DNA of 64,000 nt, from NCBI GenBank assembly GCA_965219175.1, contig CBDCNI010000001.1:744001-808000 (forward strand). The letters run 5' to 3'. A program made the position numbers and the translations under genes. Below the pieces are notes generated by a model. It was given only the letters and a program-made list of their open reading frames with translations. It was not told where the DNA came from and did no database searches. The stretch comes from JBBPZK01 sp965219175. Its GTDB lineage: Bacteria > Actinomycetota > Rubrobacteria > Rubrobacterales > Rubrobacteraceae. Below are positions 1 to 5,942 of this stretch, piece after piece (position 1 is the first letter of the stretch; every line of letters starts with the position of its first letter).

Positions 1-514
1 CGATAGCCGGGGCTGCGGCGACCGCGACGAAGGCGGCGAGCGCCGCTTTGATCAGGTCGAACGCTACGAAGGGCAACACTCCTTGCGCCACCGCCACGGA
101 GAGGGGCAGTCCCGCGACGATAGAGAGCCACGCCGCGCCCAAAATGTAGATCACTACAAGCCCCCCCGTGCCAGCCGCAAAGCTCGTCCACAACGCCCGG
201 CTCCTCTTCGCTCTAGCAGCGGCGGTTGCGGCCAGACCGGCGATCGCCGCCGCAGCCGGGTAAGAGATGAGATATCCGCCCGTGGGACCGACGAGATGCC
301 CGAGCCCACCGGTAAAACCGAAGAAGACCGGAACTCCCACGGCTCCGAGTAGTAAGTAGACACCCTGTGCCAGGGCGCCGTAGCGAGGTCCCAGCAGCAG
401 CCCGGAGAGCAAGACCGCGAATACTTGCAGAGTAAAGGGAACCAGTGGCAGCGGAACGGTGATCTGGGCCGCAACCGCCGTCACGGCCGCCATCAGCGCC
501 GTCCGGGTCATCAT
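1..514 (-). CDS. bioY: BioY biotin transporter S component (3' end cut by window edge)
   Basis: Reading leftward from an ATG at 514, the protein has the BioY hallmarks VPFTLQVFAVLLSG near residues 20-35, a GPRYGALAQGVYLL loop-helix, and GGLGHLVGPTGGYLISYP. It is strongly hydrophobic with several membrane helices. BioY is the substrate-binding membrane subunit of ECF biotin uptake, working alone or with a shared EcfAT energising module. The C-terminus lies beyond base 1. Start choice: ATG at 514 (or 511) lies 12 bases after GGAG; an in-frame TTG at 526 sits too close to the same GGAG. Weak TGTTAA/TAACAA half sites upstream are not good enough to call a BirA operator. Confidence 0.9.
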   Translation of the reverse strand, partial: MMTRTALMAAVTAVAAQITVPLPLVPFTLQVFAVLLSGLLLGPRYGALAQGVYLLLGAVGVPVFFGFTGGLGHLVGPTGGYLISYPAAAAIAGLAATAAARAKRSRALWTSFAAGTGGLVVIYILGAAWLSIVAGLPLSVAVAQGVLPFVAFDLIKAALAAFVAVAAAPAI

Positions 515-623
515 GGATGTCTTCAACTCCACCTCACTCCGATAATTTGTTAGAAGCTCCAACCCTCTTTTAACATGTACCGGCCCCGGTTTCCGGCAGG
601 ATAACTCAGGAAAGAAGCCGTTT

Positions 624-648
624 GTTTGCTTTGTATCCGGATGGGCAT
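624..648 (+). promoter_or_regulatory. Possible sigma-B-type promoter for the csbD gene
   Basis: GTTTGC, 13 bases, then GGGCAT resembles the general-stress sigma-B pattern GTTT-N12-14-GGGTAT. It lies 40 bases upstream of a CsbD-family gene, a family classically controlled by sigma-B. The match is imperfect, so this is a suggestion from motif and context only. Confidence 0.3.
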
Positions 649-687
649 AATAATAAGAACAAAGTACCCGAGTGGAAAGGGGCAATC

Positions 688-879
688 GTGGGTAGCGAAA
701 AGGGCAAGAGCAGCGCCCAAGACAAGACAGAAGGCGCTGCGGACAAGGCAAAAGGTCGCCTTAAGGAAGCCGCCGGAGCCTTGGGCGGCGACAAAGACAA
801 GAAATCCGAAGGCAAAGCCGGTCAGCGCAGCGGCACCATGAAAGAGAAGAAAGGCCATCTAAAAGACCTTCTCAAGTAG
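688..879 (+). CDS. CsbD family stress protein
   Basis: A 63-residue, very hydrophilic Lys/Gly/Glu-rich protein with the CsbD signature (DKTEGAADKAKGRLKEAAG) at about residues 12-30, followed by a second Lys-rich stretch. CsbD proteins are small cytosolic general-stress proteins of unknown mechanism. The GTG at 688 is chosen because GGAAAGGGG lies just upstream and the preceding 22 in-frame codons do not resemble the family. It is a single-gene unit with a possible sigma-B promoter before it and a strong hairpin after it. Confidence 0.85.
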   Translation: MGSEKGKSSAQDKTEGAADKAKGRLKEAAGALGGDKDKKSEGKAGQRSGTMKEKKGHLKDLLK

Positions 880-898
880 CGCTAAACCCAGACAGACG

Positions 899-927
899 AA
901 AGGGCCGGGATTTGCTCCCGGCCCTTT
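899..927. terminator. Bidirectional rho-independent terminator
   Basis: A perfect 12-bp stem (AAAGGGCCGGGA with its complement) around a 5-base loop, with T-rich DNA following on the plus strand and A-rich DNA preceding. It sits between two convergent genes (CsbD and the 953-1453 gene) and can serve both. Confidence 0.9.
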
Positions 928-952
928 CTCTTTGCTCTAGCTCTGTCGCTGT

Positions 953-1453
953 TTAGGAAGCGGCGGGCTTGAGCTTACGGTCGAGTTGCTCGATCAGGGT
1001 CTCGCGGTTCTTGTTCCGCTTCTCGTAGGCCTTGATCTCCCGTAGCTGCTCGGCGGTAAGCGCGTCGAACTTGGCGGAGATATCCCCGATGCTCAACTCA
1101 TCGTAGTTCGGGACCGAACCAACGCTGTTGTTCACGTCTTCCACGAGCCGCAGCCCTTCCTTGTAGTAAGAAAAGGGGGCGTAGAGGAAGTCCATGTAGG
1201 AGTTCAAAGACTCCTCGGCCAAAGTCTGGAAAGCCTCGCGCTGCTTCTCGGCCCGCTCGACGATCTCGTGGGTGAGAGCCCGGTTGCTCTCGGCCTGGGA
1301 ACGAAGCCCCTTGATGGAACCGTCGACGATGTCCTGGGCGAAACGAACGTTGCGCTCCTGCAGCGCCACACCGTGATCTATGACGACCTTCAACGAGTCG
1401 CCAGTCTCCCGCGCTACCCTCTCGGATACCCTATTGGCCTTCTCTACGTTCAT
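953..1453 (-). CDS. Phasin-like helical protein
   Basis: A 166-residue protein predicted almost entirely alpha-helical and heptad-rich (residues 15-90), ending with a charged segment and a Lys-Pro tail. The middle part (TLAEESLNSYMDFLYAPFSYY) and the size resemble phasins and other polyester-granule-associated helical proteins, but no catalytic motif exists and I would not name a function firmly. Start: ATG 1453 is 12 bases and TTG 1456 is 9 bases from AGGAGG. It has its own promoter, just outside the left end of the insertion sequence. Confidence 0.6.
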   Translation of the reverse strand: MNVEKANRVSERVARETGDSLKVVIDHGVALQERNVRFAQDIVDGSIKGLRSQAESNRALTHEIVERAEKQREAFQTLAEESLNSYMDFLYAPFSYYKEGLRLVEDVNNSVGSVPNYDELSIGDISAKFDALTAEQLREIKAYEKRNKNRETLIEQLDRKLKPAAS

Positions 1454-1493
1454 CAACTTTCTCTACCTCCTGTTGTTTTCGTACTGTATGTGC

Positions 1494-1521
1494 ATTTTAC
1501 ACATATATTCTAGTGTGTCAA
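1494..1521 (-). promoter_or_regulatory. Sigma-70-type promoter of the phasin-like gene
   Basis: On the minus strand: TTGACA (1516-1521), 16-base spacer, TAAAAT (1494-1499). The TGTG/CACA-rich spacer suggests a regulator may bind here. The insertion sequence begins only 10 bases upstream of the -35 box. Confidence 0.6.
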
Positions 1522-1531
1522 GTAGACTGCA

Positions 1532-1584
1532 GGCTTTGCACCAAAAATCGGTTGTGAACTAAAAAGCGGGAAGTTGAACCAAAA
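1532..1584 (+). repeat. Left IS end: terminal repeat plus iterons
   Basis: The terminal repeat includes TGCACCAAAA (1537-1546), followed by TGAACTAAAA (1555-1564) and TGAACCAAAA (1575-1584), spaced 18-20 bases apart. Evenly spaced copies of the same 10-mer suggest multiple transposase binding sites. Confidence 0.75.
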
Positions 1585-1607
1585 TTACAAGCGGTTACTT
1601 AATTTAC

Positions 1608-1641
1608 TTGCGCCGGCCGGCCGGGAGTGTAAGATACTAAC
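1608..1641 (+). promoter_or_regulatory. Promoter of first passenger gene, leaderless layout
   Basis: TTGCGC (1608-1613), 16-base spacer, TAAGAT (1630-1635), then 6 bases to ATG 1642. Transcription would start at or next to the start codon. The spacer region contains the perfect 10-bp palindrome GCCGGCCGGC (1612-1621), a candidate operator. Confidence 0.5.
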
Positions 1642-2328
1642 ATGGTGACGCCGTTGAGGGTGCCGGGGCAGTATGAGAGTGGCTTCGCCGCGATCCGCGA
1701 TCTAAGCGATGAATCCTCTCAAGGCTTGCTGGCGGCACTTCAAAATATTCCTCTCAACTATAACGAAGAATCACTGTCTTTAGCGGTTGCTGAGATGGTA
1801 GACACTATCGCAGCGAGTGACGTAAGAGAGATAGTGAGAGCCCTGCTCTCACTGTACTCCTATCTAAGCTATTCGCAATCAACTATATCGGATGCCGCGG
1901 AAGGTATCGCTCAGACAATGGAAGAAAGTAGATCTGAGCAACTAAAATTGTCCTCAGAAGAACGGCCCCACTTTGAAGAGCGTTTAGCTGAACTTCTTAG
2001 TATAGATACACTCAACGTTATCATTCGAGCAGGCAGATTGTCAGTAGAGAATAAACACCCCATGCAGGATGTTCGGATTGTTAGCGACATCCGCCCAGTT
2101 TTTGAACCCGACGCTGCTGAGACCGCTCCTGAGGGTGCAATAATTCTCCATCAATTGAGACTCACTTACTGGACGGAAAACGGCAGCGGGACTGAAGATT
2201 TTTTTGTAACGCTTGATGCCAACGATGTGCGCAAGTTATTGAATCAGTTAGAGCGGGCAAACTTGAAATCGGAGAGTCTCAAAGCGATTCTTAAAGCGGC
2301 CCAAGTACCTTACATAGACTCGGAGTAA
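1642..2328 (+). CDS. Unknown IS passenger protein A (228 aa)
   Basis: I do not recognise the family. The N-terminal two thirds are mostly helical and acidic. The C-terminal third (about residues 165-220) reads as beta strands followed by a helix: ILHQLRLTYWTENGSGTEDFF, then LDANDVRKLLNQLERA. No membrane segment, signal peptide or obvious catalytic motif is visible. The next gene starts 13 bases downstream in the same direction, so it is probably co-transcribed with the 2342 and 2884 genes. Base composition is AT-rich compared with chromosomal neighbours. Confidence 0.7.
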   Translation: MVTPLRVPGQYESGFAAIRDLSDESSQGLLAALQNIPLNYNEESLSLAVAEMVDTIAASDVREIVRALLSLYSYLSYSQSTISDAAEGIAQTMEESRSEQLKLSSEERPHFEERLAELLSIDTLNVIIRAGRLSVENKHPMQDVRIVSDIRPVFEPDAAETAPEGAIILHQLRLTYWTENGSGTEDFFVTLDANDVRKLLNQLERANLKSESLKAILKAAQVPYIDSE

Positions 2329-2341
2329 GATAGGGGACGGT

Positions 2342-2884
2342 ATGAAGACAGCATATTTAAATGAGACGGCGTATTTAGGTGAGATGTCGAGCGAGAGCGA
2401 AGAGCGAGTTGCTCCATTAGAGGCTGCGCTAGAGTCCCAAAAAGCGATGCTTCGCTACTATTGGCAGGGGCTTGGAGTAATGCAACGCTCGCGCCAGAGT
2501 TTCCGCATTACTCCCGAGCCAGTAGACGAATATTCTTTCGTCTTAGATATTGTGGATGGACATATAGAAGAGTTACGCGAATTGTATGAAATTACAGACA
2601 ACGCTGCTGTAGAGAGATACTTCGCGCAATACCCTTCTGTAGTAGATGTGCTCTACACGGCGCACACAAAGATAAGAGAGTATTTTGGACCAAATGAGCG
2701 ACTAGCCCTAAAGGTGGTTGGGGAACCAGAAGCAAAAGACGCTAGCCGCCTATTTGTTCTTATTTATACTACGATACCTCCTAGAGAAGCTATTACTTTA
2801 CTAGATGAGTTAGACCGTGAGTGGTGGCTGGATGCACATTCAGAAGCCGGAGGTAATTTGAGCATCGACCTAGAATACGGTTAG
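2342..2884 (+). CDS. Unknown IS passenger protein B (180 aa), partner of HEPN-like protein
   Basis: An acidic protein with a central segment VVDVLYTAHTKIREYFGP, then strand-like ALKVVGEPEAKDASRLFVLIYT, then IPPREAITLLDELDREWWLD. I recall small hypothetical proteins with this C-terminal pattern beside HEPN-domain genes, but cannot name the family. Its stop codon overlaps the next start by one base (TAGTG), so translation of the two is probably coupled; this is the sort of arrangement expected for a toxin/antitoxin or two-subunit pair. Confidence 0.7.
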   Translation: MKTAYLNETAYLGEMSSESEERVAPLEAALESQKAMLRYYWQGLGVMQRSRQSFRITPEPVDEYSFVLDIVDGHIEELRELYEITDNAAVERYFAQYPSVVDVLYTAHTKIREYFGPNERLALKVVGEPEAKDASRLFVLIYTTIPPREAITLLDELDREWWLDAHSEAGGNLSIDLEYG

Positions 2885-3243
2885 TGCTCAATTGGTTGGA
2901 CCACTTCGCTTTAGCACAAGAACTCCTTGAGCGTGAAGGAGAGGTCTACAAGCGCACTGCGGTAAGCAAGGCGTATTACGCTATGTTCTACAATACACGT
3001 AATAGGCTGAAGTCGTGGTGGGAATGGGACCCAGAAGAGGATGAGTCAGATCATCAATATTGTTGGAACGCCTTCTTTGACAAGCAAGATCACGATAGCA
3101 AGCGGATAGGAGAAGATGGTCACCGCCTGAGAAGGCTGAGAAACGAGGTTGACTATGAAGAAGAAGTGGATGGCCTTCCAGAAAAAGTCGATCTTGCCAT
3201 GATAAGAGCCGAACGCCTCAAGGAGAGGTTGGCAAACTTGTGA
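2884..3243 (+). CDS. HEPN-like domain protein
   Basis: 119 residues, helical, with an early AVSKAYYAMFYNTRNRL helix (about residues 25-41) and a late RRLRNEVDYEEEV motif (about 85-97). Small HEPN proteins share the S-x-A-YYA-x-F-x-x-R helix and a terminal R-N/R-x-x-DY motif. HEPN proteins are often RNases or nucleotide-modifying toxins, but the classical R-x4-6-H active site is not obvious here, so activity is uncertain. The GTG start overlaps the stop of the preceding gene. It may form a toxin-antitoxin-like or defence unit with that partner inside the IS. Confidence 0.65.
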   Translation: MLNWLDHFALAQELLEREGEVYKRTAVSKAYYAMFYNTRNRLKSWWEWDPEEDESDHQYCWNAFFDKQDHDSKRIGEDGHRLRRLRNEVDYEEEVDGLPEKVDLAMIRAERLKERLANL

Positions 3244-3255
3244 TTCGATTTCACC

Positions 3256-3290
3256 TTGCCATGCCTGACCGCTCACGGTAGTATTACTGT
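3256..3290 (+). promoter_or_regulatory. Leaderless promoter with operator in spacer (small basic gene)
   Basis: TTGCCA (3256-3261), 17-base spacer, TAGTAT (3279-3284), 6 bases, ATG. The spacer holds the near-palindrome TGACCGCTCACG (3266-3277). The same arrangement, with TGAGCGGTCACG, precedes the transposase gene. Confidence 0.65.
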
Positions 3291-3455
3291 ATGAGCGAAG
3301 AGAAAGATCCAGCAGCCGTAGAGCTAGGCCGACGTGGTGGCAAAAAAGGCGGCAAAGCTCGTGCTGCCAAAATGACTCCTGAAGAAAGGTCCGAATCGGC
3401 CCGTAAAGCTGCTAAGGCCCGGTGGGCCAAGAAGCGTCAACAGGAAGAATCCTAG
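3291..3455 (+). CDS. 54-residue basic GGK/ARW protein in IS
   Basis: Short ORF of 55 codons. The protein has an acidic start, the GRRGGKKGGKARAAK stretch, then MTPEERSESARKAAKARWAKK. Small proteins with the GGK...SPEERSE-x-A-x-KA-ARW pattern are common in bacterial genomes and are usually annotated only as hypothetical; their basic charge suggests nucleic-acid binding. It lies between the HEPN-like gene and the transposase and shares a promoter/operator design with the transposase, so it may regulate both; that is inference. ATG 3291 follows the -10 box by 6 bases. Confidence 0.7.
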   Translation: MSEEKDPAAVELGRRGGKKGGKARAAKMTPEERSESARKAAKARWAKKRQQEES

Positions 3456-3489
3456 CAACAGAACTCCCCATAGATAAGCCAAATTCCTC

Positions 3490-3523
3490 TTGTTATGCGT
3501 GAGCGGTCACGTATAATTACAGA
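3490..3523 (+). promoter_or_regulatory. Leaderless promoter with operator in spacer (transposase)
   Basis: TTGTTA (3490-3495), 16-base spacer, TATAAT (3512-3517), 6 bases, ATG 3524. TGAGCGGTCACG (3500-3511) fills the spacer. Binding there would block RNA polymerase and so limit transposition. Confidence 0.65.
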
Positions 3524-4528
3524 ATGATAGAAGCGCACAAAACCCGCTCTTGGACTGACTACAACGCCGCTCAGGTAGAGGAAAAGGTACGCTTTGCCAA
3601 GTTACTATCGGACCTCTGTAGCGGCGTCCCCCAACCGGAGCAAACCAAAGGCAGGCCGCGTCTACCACTTTCGGATATGGTGTTTGCGAGTGCCTACAAG
3701 GTTTACGTGGGCTTCTCTGCCAGACGGTTTACTTCCGATCTCAGGGAAGCTTACGCCGATGGGCTGATAGACAGCACGCCGCACTTCAACTCTGTGAATC
3801 GGTATCTGGCTAATCCCGATCTGACCAATGTACTGAAAGAGCTAGTATCCATTAGTAGCTTGCCGTTGAAGTCCGTAGAGACAGACTTTGCCGTAGATGC
3901 TTCGGGTTTCTCTACTAGCACCTTTGCCCGCTGGAAAGAAACGAAGTACGGCAAGCAGTACGGTAAGAAAGAAAAGACGCGGGAGTGGTTCAAGGCGCAT
4001 CTTATCTGTGGTGTCAGAACGAACATAGTCACCGGCATGGACATCTCAGGACGGTCACACCACGATTCGTATTTCTTCAAGCCGCTAGTAAAGCAGACGG
4101 CAGAGAACTTCCAGCTTAGGGAAGTCTCAGCAGACAAAGCCTACTTGGGTAGACAGAATATGGAGCTTGTAGAGGGTTTCGGGGCTACGCCGTTTATCCC
4201 GTTCAAGTCCAGCACGGTAGTTCCGAAAGACGATTCAGTTTGGGCGAAGATGTACCATCTGTTCATGTTCAACCGGAAGAGCTTCATGGATCACTACCAC
4301 AAGCGGTCTAACGTAGAGAGCGCCTTTTCCATGATAAAGCGCAAGTTCGGCTCATCGGTACGGGGTAAGAGTGACGTAGCTCAGGTGAACGAAGTACTAG
4401 CCAAAGTCCTCTGTCACAACATCTGTGTTCTGATCCTGGCTACCCGCGAGCTAGGATCAGAAGCGGCTTTTGGTTCAAAACGAATTTTTGGTTCAGGATC
4501 GCAACTTGAACCAAAACTATTTGTCTAA
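3524..4528 (+). CDS. DDE transposase (IS4/IS5-like)
   Basis: 334 residues. Candidate catalytic triad: D125 in DFAVDASGFS, D204 in VSADKAYLG, E265 in KRSNVESAFSMIKRKFG; the last is the Y-R-E type signature of IS4/IS5-like DDE enzymes. An N-terminal helical domain (1-100) probably binds the terminal repeats. It catalyses excision and insertion of the surrounding element. The gene ends 21 bases inside the right terminal repeat, and its last 20 codons are made from the subterminal iterons. Start ATG 3524 is set by the leaderless promoter. It appears intact. Confidence 0.85.
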   Translation: MIEAHKTRSWTDYNAAQVEEKVRFAKLLSDLCSGVPQPEQTKGRPRLPLSDMVFASAYKVYVGFSARRFTSDLREAYADGLIDSTPHFNSVNRYLANPDLTNVLKELVSISSLPLKSVETDFAVDASGFSTSTFARWKETKYGKQYGKKEKTREWFKAHLICGVRTNIVTGMDISGRSHHDSYFFKPLVKQTAENFQLREVSADKAYLGRQNMELVEGFGATPFIPFKSSTVVPKDDSVWAKMYHLFMFNRKSFMDHYHKRSNVESAFSMIKRKFGSSVRGKSDVAQVNEVLAKVLCHNICVLILATRELGSEAAFGSKRIFGSGSQLEPKLFV

Positions 4529-4549
4529 GAGGACTTTTGGTGCAAAGCC
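4468..4549 (+). repeat. Right IS end: iterons plus terminal repeat
   Basis: TTTTGGTTCA at 4468-4477 and 4486-4495, TGAACCAAAA in opposite orientation at 4507-4516, and the terminal TTTTGGTGCAAAGCC at 4535-4549. Four copies of the 10-mer on this side against three on the left. Confidence 0.75.
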
Positions 4550-4704
4550 TAGACTGCAGGGCTTTGCAACGAAAACCCTTCCACGATACAACCAGCTGAG
4601 GTAGAGGTGGTCAAAACCACGGCGACTTGTGCCTTCGCCAGAGGTTTGTGCAAAGCCGGAAATACTGATCCAGAACCAAAGGCAGGTTTATCTACATAGA
4701 GTCG

Positions 4705-4723
4705 ATAGATCTATGGATATAAT
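4705..4723 (+). promoter_or_regulatory. hicBA promoter region with palindrome
   Basis: A perfect 10-bp palindrome ATAGATCTAT (4705-4714) stands just before TATAAT (4718-4723), 44 bases upstream of hicB. HicB antitoxins usually repress their own promoter, so the palindrome is the likely operator. No good -35 box is visible. Confidence 0.4.
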
Positions 4724-4766
4724 TATGGTGTCCTCCAGCGGGGCATAGAAAAGCGAGGAGAGTAAC

Positions 4767-5042
4767 ATGGGCGAGGAGAGTAACATGGCTAGTAGGCATG
4801 AGATCAATCGGATCTTCGAAGGGATTGATTTCACCATGAAATACCGTCATACGGATTCCGGATGGTGGATAGCTTACTGTGAGGAAGTACCGGAAGCCCG
4901 AACTCAAGGTGAAACTAAAGAAGAAGTCAAAGAGAACCTGAGAGATGCGGTTGCGTTTATCTTGGAAGATTACTCAACCAAAGAGTTGGAAGAACTGCGC
5001 GACGAATTAGCATCAGAAAAGAGTGAACTTCTGGCTCTGTGA
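4767..5042 (+). CDS. hicB: HicB-family antitoxin
   Basis: Antitoxin of a HicAB pair: a partial RNase H-like fold that binds and blocks HicA, usually also a DNA-binding repressor. Visible features: FTMKYRHTDSGWWIAYCEEVPEARTQGETKEEV, i.e. the degenerate V-x-E-x-P-x-x-x-T-x-G-x-T-x-EE core of HicB at residues 25-55, then a helical tail. Two starts exist because an 18-base unit containing ribosome site and ATG is duplicated in tandem (4753-4788); translation may begin at 4767 or 4785. It overlaps hicA by 4 bases (GTGA). Gene order hicB-hicA is the reverse of the classical E. coli order but common. Confidence 0.85.
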   Translation: MGEESNMASRHEINRIFEGIDFTMKYRHTDSGWWIAYCEEVPEARTQGETKEEVKENLRDAVAFILEDYSTKELEELRDELASEKSELLAL

Positions 5043-5224
5043 AACGTAACCAACTCGTCAAGCACCTCAAGAATTGTGACTGCGAGTTCTACGACGAAGG
5101 CCCAAGACACTCTAAAGTTAGGAACAAAGCAACTGGTAAGAAAAGCACTATTCCCCGTCATACTGAGATAGACAACGATCTGGCTAGAGAAATCTGCAAG
5201 CAGTTGGGTATTCCGAGGCCATAG
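5039..5224 (+). CDS. hicA: HicA-family mRNA interferase toxin
   Basis: 61-residue double-stranded-RNA-binding-fold toxin that degrades mRNA. It has the family pattern: KRNQLVKHLKNCDCEFYDEG, then the catalytic-type histidine in GPRHSKVRN, ATGKKSTIPRHTEI, and REICKQLGIP at the end. Length matches the family. GTG start overlaps the hicB stop, so the two are translationally coupled. Likely intact. Confidence 0.88.
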   Translation: MKRNQLVKHLKNCDCEFYDEGPRHSKVRNKATGKKSTIPRHTEIDNDLAREICKQLGIPRP

Positions 5225-5465
5225 CTTACCGACTCTACTTCACAAAGAATAATTCAGAACTTACTTTTGGTGCAAGGATCTGGAAACACTGGCTTCGCTC
5301 CTTGTCAGGGGCAATGTCACCGTATCATTGGATAGAGTTTCGGTTGTGGAGCGGCTCGCAATGCGAAGCCGAAGCTACTTGAAACTTTCTGGGCTGTGGT
5401 TTGGTTGTTTGCGGGGCTGTCGCTTAAACTTTGTTGGTTTGGCTCGCGTGTTAGGAGGAGTCTCT

Positions 5466-5786
5466 GTGTTCGAGCATCTGGAGGATGGTTACGCTCTGTT
5501 GGGGCGTATGGAGGCCGGGGTGCCGGGGTATTTGTCCTATGGGGCCGAGGAGGGGGAGGTTCTGTGCGTTTTCAGGAGTGTCGCGGAGGCCGAGGAATTC
5601 TACGGGTTTTGGATGGAGCGGATACCTGGTGAGGGATGGGGTGCGGTAAGCCTGGAGCCGGGGGAGTTGGCGGGCGTGGTCGAGAACTTCGACCTCGTAT
5701 CTGTCGGTCCGCAGCCGGTTCCAGGCACTACTGAGTATCTGACTTCGTCGGATGACTTTATCCAATCCTTGAGGGAATCCGGGTGA
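5466..5786 (+). CDS. Small conserved-looking protein of unknown function (106 aa)
   Basis: I do not recognise it. The protein alternates short strand and helix elements (FEHLEDGYALLGRMEAG, GYLSYG, CVFRSVAEAEEFYGFW) and has no signal peptide or membrane segment. GTG 5466 is chosen because AGGAGG ends 7 bases upstream; the longer in-frame ORF from 5328 has an unlikely Cys/Arg-rich N-terminus. It lies just outside the mobile region. The 240 bases between hicA and this gene hold only the IS-end-like repeat at 5263-5277. Confidence 0.55.
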   Translation: MFEHLEDGYALLGRMEAGVPGYLSYGAEEGEVLCVFRSVAEAEEFYGFWMERIPGEGWGAVSLEPGELAGVVENFDLVSVGPQPVPGTTEYLTSSDDFIQSLRESG

Positions 5787-5942
5787 GTTTTCCGTTGAGA
5801 GAGTCATCCGGTGGGCGGTAAGAATCGTAGTGTTTATTTGATCTTCTCGTAACCGAACTGTTATTTTCTAGTGGTAACGTACCTACTGGCAATATCGTTT
5901 CGGGAGGTAAGTGGTTGACTGAGATAGAGAGAGGGGCATGAA

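Larger units (their letters stand above)
1532..4549 (+). mobile_element. Insertion sequence with passenger genes, 3.0 kb
   Basis: Perfect 15-bp terminal inverted repeats GGCTTTGCACCAAAA (1532-1546 and, inverted, 4535-4549) are flanked by a 9-bp direct repeat TAGACTGCA (1523-1531 and 4550-4558), the expected target duplication. Inside are a DDE transposase (3524-4528), a 54-residue basic protein, a HEPN-like protein and two unknown proteins, all visibly AT-richer than the chromosome around them. Copies of the subterminal repeat TGAACCAAAA lie inside both ends. Only one of the five genes is needed for transposition, so this is a passenger-carrying IS. I cannot place it in an IS family with confidence; the transposase is IS4/IS5-like in organisation. 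Confidence 0.85.
4560..5277 (+). mobile_element. Possible transposase-less cassette carrying hicBA
   Basis: Directly after the IS target repeat comes GGCTTTGCAACGAAAA (starting 4560), a variant of the IS end. An inverted GGTTTGTGCAAAGCC lies at 4643-4657, and ACTTTTGGTGCAAGG at 5263-5277 shares its first 13 bases with the right IS end. The hicBA pair sits between. This suggests DNA mobilised in trans by the same IS family, or a relic of an earlier copy. The ends are imperfect and no clear target duplication was found. Confidence 0.45.

Noticed and set aside
555..590. Possible BirA operator upstream of bioY
   Set aside because: Half sites match only about six of nine positions each and the spacing is short.
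5328..5465. N-terminal extension of the 106-residue protein
   Set aside because: Cys/Arg-rich, no ribosome site, while GTG 5466 has an ideal AGGAGG.
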